Program-made: the position numbers and the translations under genes
Source: Bolinopsis microptera
Lineage: Eukaryota; Ctenophora; Tentaculata; Lobata; Bolinopsidae
Assembly (NCBI RefSeq): GCF_026151205.1
Contig: NC_087080.1
Location: 567,812-631,811 of the forward strand
DNA length: 64,000 nucleotides
Reading direction: 5' to 3'
Notes under the pieces: model-generated
What the model saw: only the letters and a program-made list of their open reading frames with translations
Told to the model about the DNA's origin: nothing
Database searches by the model: none
Shown here: positions 26,456-38,500 of the stretch, piece after piece
Layout of the letters: each line of letters opens with the position of its first letter
How positions within the stretch are numbered: the first letter of the stretch is position 1

Positions 26456-26594
26456 TCACGTTTGCTGAGCTCCGTCACCGAATGTTCCAGGGGGAGGCTT
26501 GTAAATAGGAGGTAACATTTTACACTGCAGTTTATTGAAGCAGTACTTGTAGGATCCTATATTCTTAAATGTGTTGTGATATCGCGTACCGTCC
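26456..26594 (-). CDS. INPP4: INPP4 last exon
   Basis: Acceptor TTCTCACAG; one base completes the Arg codon from 27708. It encodes DGTRYHNTFKNIGSYKYCF, then LPPIYKPPPGTFGDGAQQT and a TGA (26458-26456), matching the conserved INPP4 C-terminus YRPPEGTYG. Confidence 0.93.
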
Positions 26595-29500
26595 CTGTGA
26601 GAATACACTTCATTATACACTTATACAGCTGTGTTGTTGTTGGTCATGTGTTACCATATTTACATGTGATACTCAATGTCATATGTTACCATAGTTACAT
26701 GTGATACTCAATGTCATAATGTGTTACCATGGTTACATGTGATACTCAATGTCATGTGTTACCATAGTTACATGTGATACTCAATGTCATATTGTGTTAC
26801 CATATTTACATGTGATACTCAATGTCATATTGTGTTACCATATTTACATGTGATACTCAATGTCATATGTTACCATAGTTACATGTGATACTCAATGTCA
26901 TATTGTGTTACCATATTTACATGTGATACTCAATGTCATGTGTTACCATAGTTACATGTGATACTCAATGTCATATTGTGTTACCATGGTTACATGTGAT
27001 ACTCAATGTCATGTGTTACCATGGTTACATGTGATACTCAATGTCATGTGTTACCATAGTTACATGTGATACTCAATGTCATGTGTTACCATAGTTACAT
27101 GTGATACTCAATGTCATGTGTTACCATGGTTACATGTGATACTCAATGTCATGTGTTACCATGGTTACATGTGATACTCAATGTCATATTGTGTTACCAT
27201 GGTTATATGTGATACTCAATGTCATGTGTTACCATGGTTACATGCGATACTCAATGTCATGTGTTACCATGGTTACATGTGATACTCAATGTCATGTGTT
27301 ACCATGGTTACATGTGATACTCAATGTCATATTGTGTTACCATGGTTACATGTGATACTCAATGTCATATTGTGTTACCATGGTTACATGCGATACTCAA
27401 TGTCATATTGTGTTACCATGGTTACATGTGATACTCAATGTCATATTGTGTTACCATGGTTACATGTGATACTCAATGTCATATTGTGTTACCATGGTTA
27501 CATGCGATACTCAATGTCATATTGTGTTACCATGGTTAGATGTGATACTCAATGTCATATTGTGTTACCATAGTTACATGTGATACTCAATGTCATGTGT
27601 TACCATAGTTACATGTGATACTCAATGTTATATTGTGTTACCATGGTTACGTGACGTGATACTCAATGTCATATTGTGTTACCATGGTTACATGACGTGA
27701 TACTAACCTTCTGAATTGCTCCAACACAGGGGGGATATCTTCCTTGTGGAAGTCGTGCTGTTGGCACAGTATGTTGCAATACTCGTATGTTATACTCATA
27801 CTAGTCCGGTCTTTAGCACTCTTGCACGATGTGAACCGCACACATCCTATATCCCGCCCTATCTGGTCATATTATCACGTTTAAAATCGGATGTTAACAA
27901 ATGTAAAAGAATAAAAATAAGAATAAAACAAGCTTAATATAATATAAATGTTTAAAATGAGTGCAGAAGTTTGTGTTACCATGTGTTACCATGTGTTACC
28001 ATGTGTTACCATGTGTTACCATGTGTTACCATGTGTTACCATAGTTACATGTGAAGTTTGTTACCTGCTCTGCGAGGACGATGAAGTCGGAGCACTTTCC
28101 CCGCTTAGTAGCTTTGAAAAGATACTTCAGTTTCTCAACATTACTCGTCAGACCATTCTCAACCTGACAAATTAGTCTTCACAGAGGAAACCAATAATTC
28201 ACTTTGATAAAATATTGGTAAATGCAAAACTACAAATGTCACATACGTTGTAAAATGAGTTTTAAAAGCTACCTTAAAATCAAATACACAGATGTTGGGA
28301 GTGATGTGTTTATCAATGTAAAACTGTAAGTCCTCCAGAAACTGTTCGCATATCTTGTCTTGCTGTCCTGTCTCGTTAATTCTGCAAAGTTGTCAGGGTT
28401 TAAAGATCTGCCCCCTTAAAGGGGAGTCACTGCAGCGTGTCTGCCCCCTTAAAGGGGAGTCACTGCAGCTTGTCTGCCCCCTTAAAGGGGAGTCACTGCA
28501 GCTTGTCTGCCCCCTTAAAGGGGAGTCACTGCAGCGTGTCTGCCCCCCTTAAAGGGGAGTCACTGCAGCGTGTCTGCCCCCCTTAAAGGGGAGTCACTGC
28601 AGCGTGTCTGCCCCCTTAAATGGGAGTCGCTGCAGCGTGTCTGCCCCCTTAAAGGGGAGTCACTGCAGCGTGTCTGCCCCCTTAAAAGGGAGTCACTGCA
28701 GCGTGTCTGCCCCTTAAAAGGGGAGTCACTGCAGCGTGTCTGCCCCCTTAAAGGGGAGTCACTGCAGCGTGTCTGCCCCCTTAAAGGGGAGTCACTGCAG
28801 CGTGTCTGCCCCCTTAAAGGGGAGTCACTGCAGCGTGTCTGCCCCTTAACGGGGAGTCACTGCAGCGTGTCTGCCCCCTTAAAGGGGCTTCACTGCAGCG
28901 TGTCTGCCCCTTTAAAGGGGCGTCACTGCAGCGTGTCTGCCCCATTAAAGGGGAGTCACTGCAGCGTGTCTGCCCCCTTAAAGGGGAGTCACTGCAGCGT
29001 GTCTGCCCCCTTAAAGAGGAGTCACTGCAGCTTGTCTGCCCCCTTAAAGGGGAGTCACTGCAGCGTGTCTGCCCCTTTAAAGGGGCGTCACTGCAGCGTG
29101 TCTGCCCATTAAAGGGGAGTCACTGCAGCGTGTCTGCCCCTTTAAAGGGGAGTCACTGCAGCGTGTCTGCCCCTTTAAAAAAACGTAAAAGATATACAAA
29201 AACCGTAAAAGATATACAACTTGACTTTTTTGACTGGTTCAAATGCTTTAATGGCCTTCAAATCAGCATGAAAAAATAAAAAATTGGCCAATGAATAAGA
29301 ATATTAGTGCCCAAAATTTGGACCCCCAAGTGGTGTCAAAAATGCGAAACTAATTATTTTAGTCTCTCGAGTCTTGACACCACTTTAGGGTTAGACGGGT
29401 TCCTGTTAGTGATTATAAACAACTAGCAGAGCCTTTTTTACAAGATATTAAACTAATTTCTTTAAAAACTAACTTGTAGGCGATGGTTTGTTGCTCGTTA

Positions 29501-32500
29501 ATTCCATGGTTAAAGAAGAGGGGGAAGAAAGTGATAGAGCCTCCTTGCTGTACGGAGGCTGGTAATTGTTCCAGTACCGCGCTGGGAACTGATATGGTGA
29601 CTACCACAGCGAACTGTGTACCCGTTATACTAGACACGCTCACTTGATCTGAATCTGTACTTCTTTCTAGCTGAGGGAGAAATAAATCATTTCATTTCTG
29701 GTAAAGTTATGTGAAATAAAATTATAAAAAGTTACCTGTATTATACTTGAGCTGTAATATTTTATCTAGTGTTACCATCAACCATGGTTACCTGGACTAT
29801 ATTATGTTATCTAGTGTTACCATGGTTACCTGAACTGTAATATCTTATCTAGTGTTGCCATGGTTACCTGGACTGTAATATCTTATCTAGTGTTGCCATG
29901 GTTACCTGAACTGTAATATCTTATCTAGTGTTGCCATGGTTAATTGTATAATTTAACTGTAATATCTTATCTAGTGTTTAGTGTTACCATGGTTACCTGA
30001 CCTGTAATATCGTATCTAGTGTTACCATGGTTAACTGTATACTTGAACTGTAATATCTTATCTAGTGTTTAGTGTTACCATATTTACCTGGACTGTAATA
30101 TCTTATCTAGTGTTGCCATGGTTAACTGTATAATTTAACTGTAATATCTTATCTAGTGTTACCATGGTTACCTGGACTGTAATATCTTATCTAGTGTTGC
30201 CATGGTTACCTGAACTGTAATATCTTATCTAGTGTTGCCATGGTTACCTGAACTGTAATATCTTATCTAGTGTTGCCATGGTTAACTGTATAATTTAACT
30301 GTAATATCTTATCTAGTGTTTCGTGTTACCATGGTTACCTGGACTGTAATATCTTATCTAGTGTTGCCATGGTTACCTGAACTGTAATATCTTATCTAGT
30401 GTTGCCATGGTTAATTGTATAATTTAACTGTAATATCTTATCTAGTGTTTAGTGTTACCATGGTTACCTGGACTGTAATATCTTATCTAGTGTTACCATG
30501 GTTACCTGAACTGTAATATCTTATCTAGTGTTGCCATGGTTACCTGAACTGTAATATCTTATCTAGTGTTACCATGGTTACCTGGACTGTAATATCTTAT
30601 CTAGTGTTGCCATGGTTACCTGAACTGTAATATCTTATCTAGTGTTGCCATGGTTAATTGTATAATTTAACTGTAATATCTTATCTAGTGTTTAGTGTTA
30701 CCATGGTTACCTGACCTGTAATATCGTATCTAGTGTTACCATGGTTAACTGTATACTTGAACTGTAATATCTTATCTAGTGTTTAGTGTTACCATATTTA
30801 CCTGGACTGTAATATCTTATCTAGTGTTGCCATGGTTAACTGTATAATTTAACTGTAATATCTTATCTAGTGTTACCATGGTTACCTGGACTGTAATATC
30901 TTATCTAGTGTTGCCATGGTTACCTGAACTGTAATATCTTATCTAGTGTTGCCATGGTTACCTGAACTGTAATATCTTATCTAGTGTTGCCATGGTTAAC
31001 TGTATAATTTAACTGTAATATCTTATCTAGTGTTTCGTGTTACCATGGTTACCTGGACTGTATTATCTTATCTAGTGTTGCCATGGTTACCTGAACTGTA
31101 ATATCTTATCTAGTGTTGCCATGGTTAATTGTATAATTTAACTGTAATATCTTATCTAGTGTTTAGTGTTACCATGGTTACCTGGACTGTAATATCTTAT
31201 CTAGTGTTACCATGGTTACCTGAACTGTAATATCTTATCTAGTGTTGCCATGGTTACCTGAACTGTAATATCTTATCTAGTGTTTCGTGTTACCATGGTT
31301 ACCTGGACTGTAATATCTTATCTAGTGTTGCCATGGTTACCTGAACTGTAATATCTTATCTAGTGTTGCCATGGTTAATTGTATAATTTAACTGTAATAT
31401 CTTATCTAGTGTTTAGTGTTACCATGGTTACCTGGACTGTAATATCTTATCTAGTGTTACCATGGTTACCTGAACTGTAATATCTTATCTAGTGTTGCCA
31501 TGGTTACCTGGACTGTAATATCTTATCTAGTGTTGCCATGGTTACCTGAACTGTAATATCTTATCTAGTGTTGCCATGGTTAATTGTATAATTTAACTGT
31601 AATATCTTATCTAGTGTTTAGTGTTACCATGGTTACCTGACCTGTAATATCGTATCTAGTGTTACCATGGTTAACTGTATACTTGAACTGTAATATCTTA
31701 TCTAGTGTTTAGTGTTACCATATTTACCTGGACTGTAATATCTTATCTAGTGTTGCCATGGTTAACTGTATAATTTAACTGTAATATCTTATCTAGTGTT
31801 ACCATGGTTACCTGGACTGTAATATCTTATCTAGTGTTGCCATGGTTACCTGAACTGTAATATCTTATCTAGTGTTGCCATGGTTACCTGAACTGTAATA
31901 TCTTATCTAGTGTTGCCATGGTTAACTGTATAATTTAACTGTAATATCTTATCTAGTGTTTCGTGTTACCATGGTTACCTGGACTGTAATATCTTATCTA
32001 GTGTTGCCATGGTTACCTGAACTGTAATATCTTATCTAGTGTTGCCATGGTTAATTGTATAATTTAACTGTAATATCTTATCTAGTGTTTAGTGTTACCA
32101 TATTTACCTGGACTGTAATATCTTATCTAGTGTTGCCATGGTTAACTGTATAATTTAACTGTAATATCTTATCTAGTGTTACCATGGTTACCTGGACTGT
32201 AATATCTTATCTAGTGTTGCCATGGTTACCTGAACTGTAATATCTTATCTAGTGTTGCCATGGTTACCTGAACTGTAATATCTTATCTAGTGTTGCCATG
32301 GTTACCTGAACTGTAATATCGTATCTAGTGTTGCCATGGTTACCTGAACTGTAATATCTTATCTAGTGTTACCATGGTTAACTGTATAATTTAACTGTAA
32401 TATCGTATCTAGTGTTTAGTGTTGCCATGGTTAACTGTATAATTGAACTGTAATATCTTATCTAGTGTTACCATGGTTACCTGAACTGTAATATCTTATC

Positions 32501-35500
32501 TAGTGTTACCATGGTTACCTGAACTGTAATATCTTATCTAGTGTTGCCATGGTTACCTGGACTGTAATATCTTATCTAGTGTTGCCATGGTTAATTGTAT
32601 AATTTAACTGTAATATCTTATCTAGTGTTTAGTGTTACCATGGTTACCTGGACTGTAATATCTTATCTAGTGTTGCCATGGTTAACTGTATAATTTAACT
32701 GTAATATCGTATCTAGTGTTTAGTGTTGCCATGGTTAACTGTATAATTGAACTGTAATATTTTATCTAGTGTTACCATGGTTACCTGAACTGTAATATCT
32801 TATCTAGTGTTACCATGGTTACCTGAACTGTAATATCTTATCTAGTGTTGCCATGGTTACCTGGACTGTAATATCTTATCTAGTGTTGCCATGGTTAATT
32901 GTATAATTTAACTGTAATATCTTATCTAGTGTTTAGTGTTGCCATGGTTACCTGGACTGTAATATCTAATCTAGTGTTGCCATGGTTAACTGTATAATTT
33001 AACTGTAATATCTTATCTAGTGTTTAGTGTTACCATGGTTACCTGAACTGTAATATCTTATCTAGTGTTGCCATGGTTACCTGGACTGTAATATCTTATC
33101 TAGTGTTACCATGGTTACCTGGACTGTAATATCTTATCTAGTGTTGCCATGGTTAACTGTATAATTTAACTGTAATATCTTATCTAGTGTTTCGTGTTAC
33201 CATGGTTACCTGGACTGTAATATCTTATCTAGTAATGCCATGGTTACCTGGACTGTAATATCTTATCTAGTGTTGCCATGGTTACCTGGACTGTAATATC
33301 TTATCTAGTGTTGCCATGGTTAACTGTATAATTTAACTGTAATATCTTATCTAGTGTTTCGTGTTACCATGGTTACCTGGACTGTAATATCTTATCTAGT
33401 AATGCCATGGTTACCTGGACTGTAATATCTTATCTAGTAATGCCATGGTTACCTGGACTGTAATATCTTATCTAGTGTTGCCATGGTTACCTGGACTGTA
33501 ATATCTTATCTAGTGTTACCATGGTTACCTGGACTGTAATATCTTATCTAGTGTTGCCATGGTTACCTGGACTGTTATATCTTATCTAGTGTTGCCATGG
33601 TTACCTGGACTGCAATATCTTATCTAGTGTTGCCATGGTTACCTGGACTGTAATATCTTATCTAGTGTTGCCATGGTTACCTGAACTGTAATATCTTATC
33701 TAGTGTTACCATGGTTACCTGAACTTAATATCTTATCTAGTGTTTAGTGTTACCATGGTTACCTGGACTTAATATCTTATCTAGTGTTGCCATGGTTACC
33801 TGGACTGTAATATCTTATCTAGTAATGCCATGGTTACCTGGACTGTAATATTTTATCTAGTGTTGCCATGGTTACCTGGACTGTAATATCTTATCTAGTG
33901 TTGCCATGGTTAACTGTATACTTGAACTGTAATATCTTATCTAGTGTTTAGTGTTACCATGGTTACCTGACCTGTAATATCGTATCTAGTGTTGCCATGG
34001 TTAACTGTATAATTTAACTATAATATCTTATCTAGTGTTTAGGGTTACCATGGTTACCTGGACTGTAATATCTAATCTAGTGTTTAGTGTTACCATGGTT
34101 ACCTGGACTGTAATATATTTTATAGAGTGTTACCATGGTTACCTGGACTGTAATATCTTATCTAGTGTTTAGTGTTACCATGGTTACGTCCTGGACTGTA
34201 ATATCTTATCTAGTGTTACCATGGTTACCTGAACTGTAATATCATATCTAGTGTTACCATGGTTACCTGGACTGTAATATCATATCTAGTGTTACCATGG
34301 TTACCTGGACTGTAATATCAGAGATATGTTTGATTACAAACTGCATGTCTTCCAACATTCCAGACTCGTCACCGTGCGTACTGAGCAGACTTTCAAACAT
34401 AACTGGGATAACCAGGTCACTTAGCTGCAGCTGAAATATCTGAAAATAAAAACAGTTAACTACTGCGTTATCATTCAGTTATAATATCAATGCACTAGTA
34501 GTTATATAAAGTCAACAAACGAACATATTCTAAGTCTAATTACTGTACTAATTACTTACTAAGTTCCGTGTCCTAAAGCAGAGGGACACAATGAAGCCAG
34601 AAACTACAGCAGAGAGCAGCTGACTGAAACACGCTTCAAATCTGTTCAGCAAGTTTAGGAAGTGTTCCCTGTTATCCAGCTCTACCTGTTGGGAAGGTTA
34701 TTTAGTTATTTAATTATTTAGTTATTTAGTTCTTCTTTTGATTGGTCGGCGTCGACTGTAAGCCTTCCTTGCGGTGGCTTTCACAACGCGTCCCCATTCT
34801 CCAACTCCTGCTGCTAGAGAGAGAGACTCCCAAGTTATATACCATAATTATATTATACATAGATAATATATCGACAACAGACTCCGAGAGTCTTGAAGTT
34901 CTGTTACCACCGCTCCTGGTGCAACCCCTTACGGGTTAACGATGAGGAGACAGGGACTACAGGAACTTCCAGGGACTAATTATTTAGTTATTCAGTTATT
35001 TAGTAAATTTAATGATTTAGGTATTTAGTTATTTAGTTTATTTAGTTGCTTAGTTATTTAGTTGCTTAGTTATTTAGTTGATTAGTTATTTAGTTATTTA
35101 AACTAAAAAAAGTTCAGTAACACTAATATATAACGTGTTGTTGCTATTACAGGTAACCTGAGTTATGGACCACACAAGAGCCCGTTGTACGTGAACACAG
35201 TAACTCCTGCACACTTCTGATAACGTTTCTTTAGAAGTTACTTTTATATTTGCAACAATCTTCTCCAGATCTGCCGATAACGTCATCTGAAAATCGGTAA
35301 TGTGTTACCATGGTTACATGTGATGTCATGTGTTACCATGGTTCCAGATAATGTCATGTGTTACCATGGTTACATGCGATGTCATGTGTTACCATGGTTC
35401 CAGATAATGTCATGCTTTGCCATGTTACATGTGATGTCATGTGTTACCATGGTTACATGTGATTTCATGTGTTACCATGGTTACATGTGATTTCATGTGT

Positions 35501-38500
35501 TACCATGGTTACATGTGATGTCATGTGTTACCATGGTTCCAGATAATGTCATGTGTTACCATGGTTACATGCGATGTCATGTGTTACCATGGTTCCAGGT
35601 AATGTCATGTTTCACCATGGTTACAGATCATGTCATGTGTTACCATGGTTACATGTGATGTCATGTGTTACCATGGTTACATGTGATTTCATGTGTTACC
35701 ATGGTTACATGTGATTTCATGTGTTACCATGGTTACATGTGATGTCATGTGTTACCATGGTTACAGGTAATGTCATGTGTTACCATGGTTACAGATGATG
35801 TCATGTGTTACCATGGTTACATGTGATGTCATGTGTTACCATGGTTCCAGATAATGTCATGTGTTACCATGGTTACATGCGATGTCATGTGTTACCATGG
35901 TTCCAGGTAATGTCATGTTTCACCATGGTTACAGATCATGTCATGTGTTACCATGGTTACATGTGATGTCATGTGTTACCATGGTTCCAGATAATGTCAT
36001 GTGTTACCATGGTTACATGCGATGTCATGTGTTACCATGGTTCCAGGTAATGTCATGTTTCACCATGGTTACAGATCATGTCATATGTTACCATGGTTAC
36101 ATGTGATGTCATGTGTTACCATGGTTACATGTGATTTCATGTGTTACCATGGTTACATGTGATGTCATGTGTTACCGTGGTTACATGTGATGTCATGTGT
36201 TACCATGGTTACATGTGATGTCATGTGTTACCATGGTTACATGTGATGTCATGTGTTACCATGGTTACAGGTCATGTCATGTTTCACAATGGATACAGGT
36301 AATGTCACATGTTTCAGCAAGCTAAGGTTTGTTATTTTCACGTAAAGTACGGAGATTAGCTCACAATTTCCAGCTGTTTATCCGAGTCTAAAGTTCGCTG
36401 TAATCCCTCAAGTGCTGTTCTCGTTACTTTTTCTTTAGATAACAATATCAGATCACTTACCTGCAAAGTGCAAACGTATGTTACCATGGTTACAGATGTT
36501 TATTCTTATTTTTTTATAATTTTCTTATTAACACTTAATTTCACCCGTATTGCTCCTGAAGTAGAGACTAGAAGTGGAATGATGGACAACTCCACAAGTA
36601 TCTAACTAACTTACAATATCTTTGACAAGTAGTTTGTCGGAGTCAACACTAGCTTCAATAGCGTCATCTGATAAAGTGTGCGAGTTCATCAGGGCCTCTA
36701 CTTTCTTTAAAACACGGTACTTTTCCCTCCTTTCGGAGAACTTATCACCATCTGAAATCACACAAAATAATCTTCAATATATATTATTTAAGATATCAGT
36801 TACCACATTGCAGTGTAGCGTTATCGGTTATTTAAATACCCATAAAATACTCACCTTTACTGTGTTACTATGGTTACAATGTCAAGCGTAACCATGGTTA
36901 CTCACCTTTACTTTTACCTAGTAGAAACAAAGACTTACCTTTACTGTGTTACTATGGTTACAATGTCAAGCGTAACCATGGTTACTCACCTTTACTTTAA
37001 CCTAGTAGAAACAAAGACTTACCTTTACTGTGTTACTGTGGTTACAATGTCAAGCGTAACCATGGTTACTTACCTTTACTTTCACCTAGTAGAGATAAAG
37101 ACTTACCTTTACTGTGTTACTATGGTTACAATGTCAAGCGTAACCATGGTTACTCACCTTTACTTTTACCCAGTAGAAATAAAGACTTACCTTTACTGTG
37201 TTACTATGGTTACAATGTCAAGCGTAACCATGGTTACTCACCTTTACTTTTACCCAGTAGAGATAAAGACTTACCTTTACTGTGTTACTATGGTTACAAT
37301 GTCAAGCGTAACCATGATTACTCACCTTTACTTCTACCTAGTAGAGATAAAGACTTACCTTTACTGTGTTACTACGGTTACAATGTCAAGCGTAACCATG
37401 GTTACTCACCTTTACTTTTACCTAGTAGAAATAAAGACTTACCTTTACTGTGTTACTACGGTTACAATGTCAAGCGTAACCATGATTACTCACCTTTACT
37501 TTTACCTAGTAGAGATAAAGACTTACCTTTACCGTGTTACTATGGTTACAATGTCAAGCGTAACCATGGTTACTCACCTTTACTTTTACCCAGTAAAGAT
37601 AAAAGACCCCCGTTCTTGAACTTGTCCCAATGTCCGCACCACGCCCCCACAGTGAGAAGACAATAGTGATCTCTGCTACCTGAAAAAAATAAAGTTTTAT
37701 ACGATAGTATCACTTCAACATTTTATACGGGATCGCTTAGACATTATACGTTATTAAGTCTAGGGAAGGGGCTTTTTTCTACACAATAGCTGTGTTTAAA
37801 ATTTGTTACGGAGGGATAGGGGGAGCTAAAGGGGGAGCTGAAGGAGGAGCTGAAGGGGGAGGTGAAGGGGGAGCTGAAGGGGGAGATGAAGGGGGAGCTG
37901 AAGGGGGAGCTGAAGGGGGAGCTGAAGGGGGAGCTGAAGGGGGAGCTGAAGGGGGAGCTGAAGGGGGAGCTGAAGAGGGAGCTGAAGGGGGAGCTGAAGG
38001 GGGAGCTGAAGGGGGAGCTGAAGGGGGAGCTGAAGGGGGAGCTGAAGAGGGAGCTGAAGGGGGAGCTGAAGGGGGAGCTGAAGGGGGAGCTGAAGGGGGA
38101 GCTGAAGGGGGAGCTGAAGGGGGAGCTGAAGAGGGAGCTGAAGGGGGAGCTGAAGGGGGAGCTGAAGGGGGAGCTGAAGGGGGAGCTGAAGGGGGAGCTG
38201 AAGGGGGAGCTGAAGGGGGAGCTGAAGGGGGAGCTGAAGGGGGAGCTGAAGAGGGAGCTGAAGGGGGAGCTGAAGAGGGAGCTGAAGAGGGAGCTGAAGG
38301 GGGAGCTGAAGGGGGAGCTGAAGGGGGAGCTGAAGGGGGAGCTGAAGAGGGAGCTGAAGGGGGAGCTGAAGGGGGAGCTGAAGAGGGAGCTGAAGGGGGA
38401 GCTGAAGGGGGAGCTGAAGGGGAAGCTGAAGGGGGAGCTGAAGGGGGAGCTGAAGGGGGAGCTGAAGGGGGAGCTGATGGGGGAGCTGAAGAGGGAGCTG

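Noticed and set aside
28355-29112. ORFs with PLKGESLQRV repeats
   Set aside because: Product of the 33-bp repeat; lies in an INPP4 intron.
36870-37619. 249-codon + strand ORF (VTMSSVTMVTHLY repeats)
   Set aside because: An 84-bp period, divisible by three. The array is intron sequence of the minus-strand gene.
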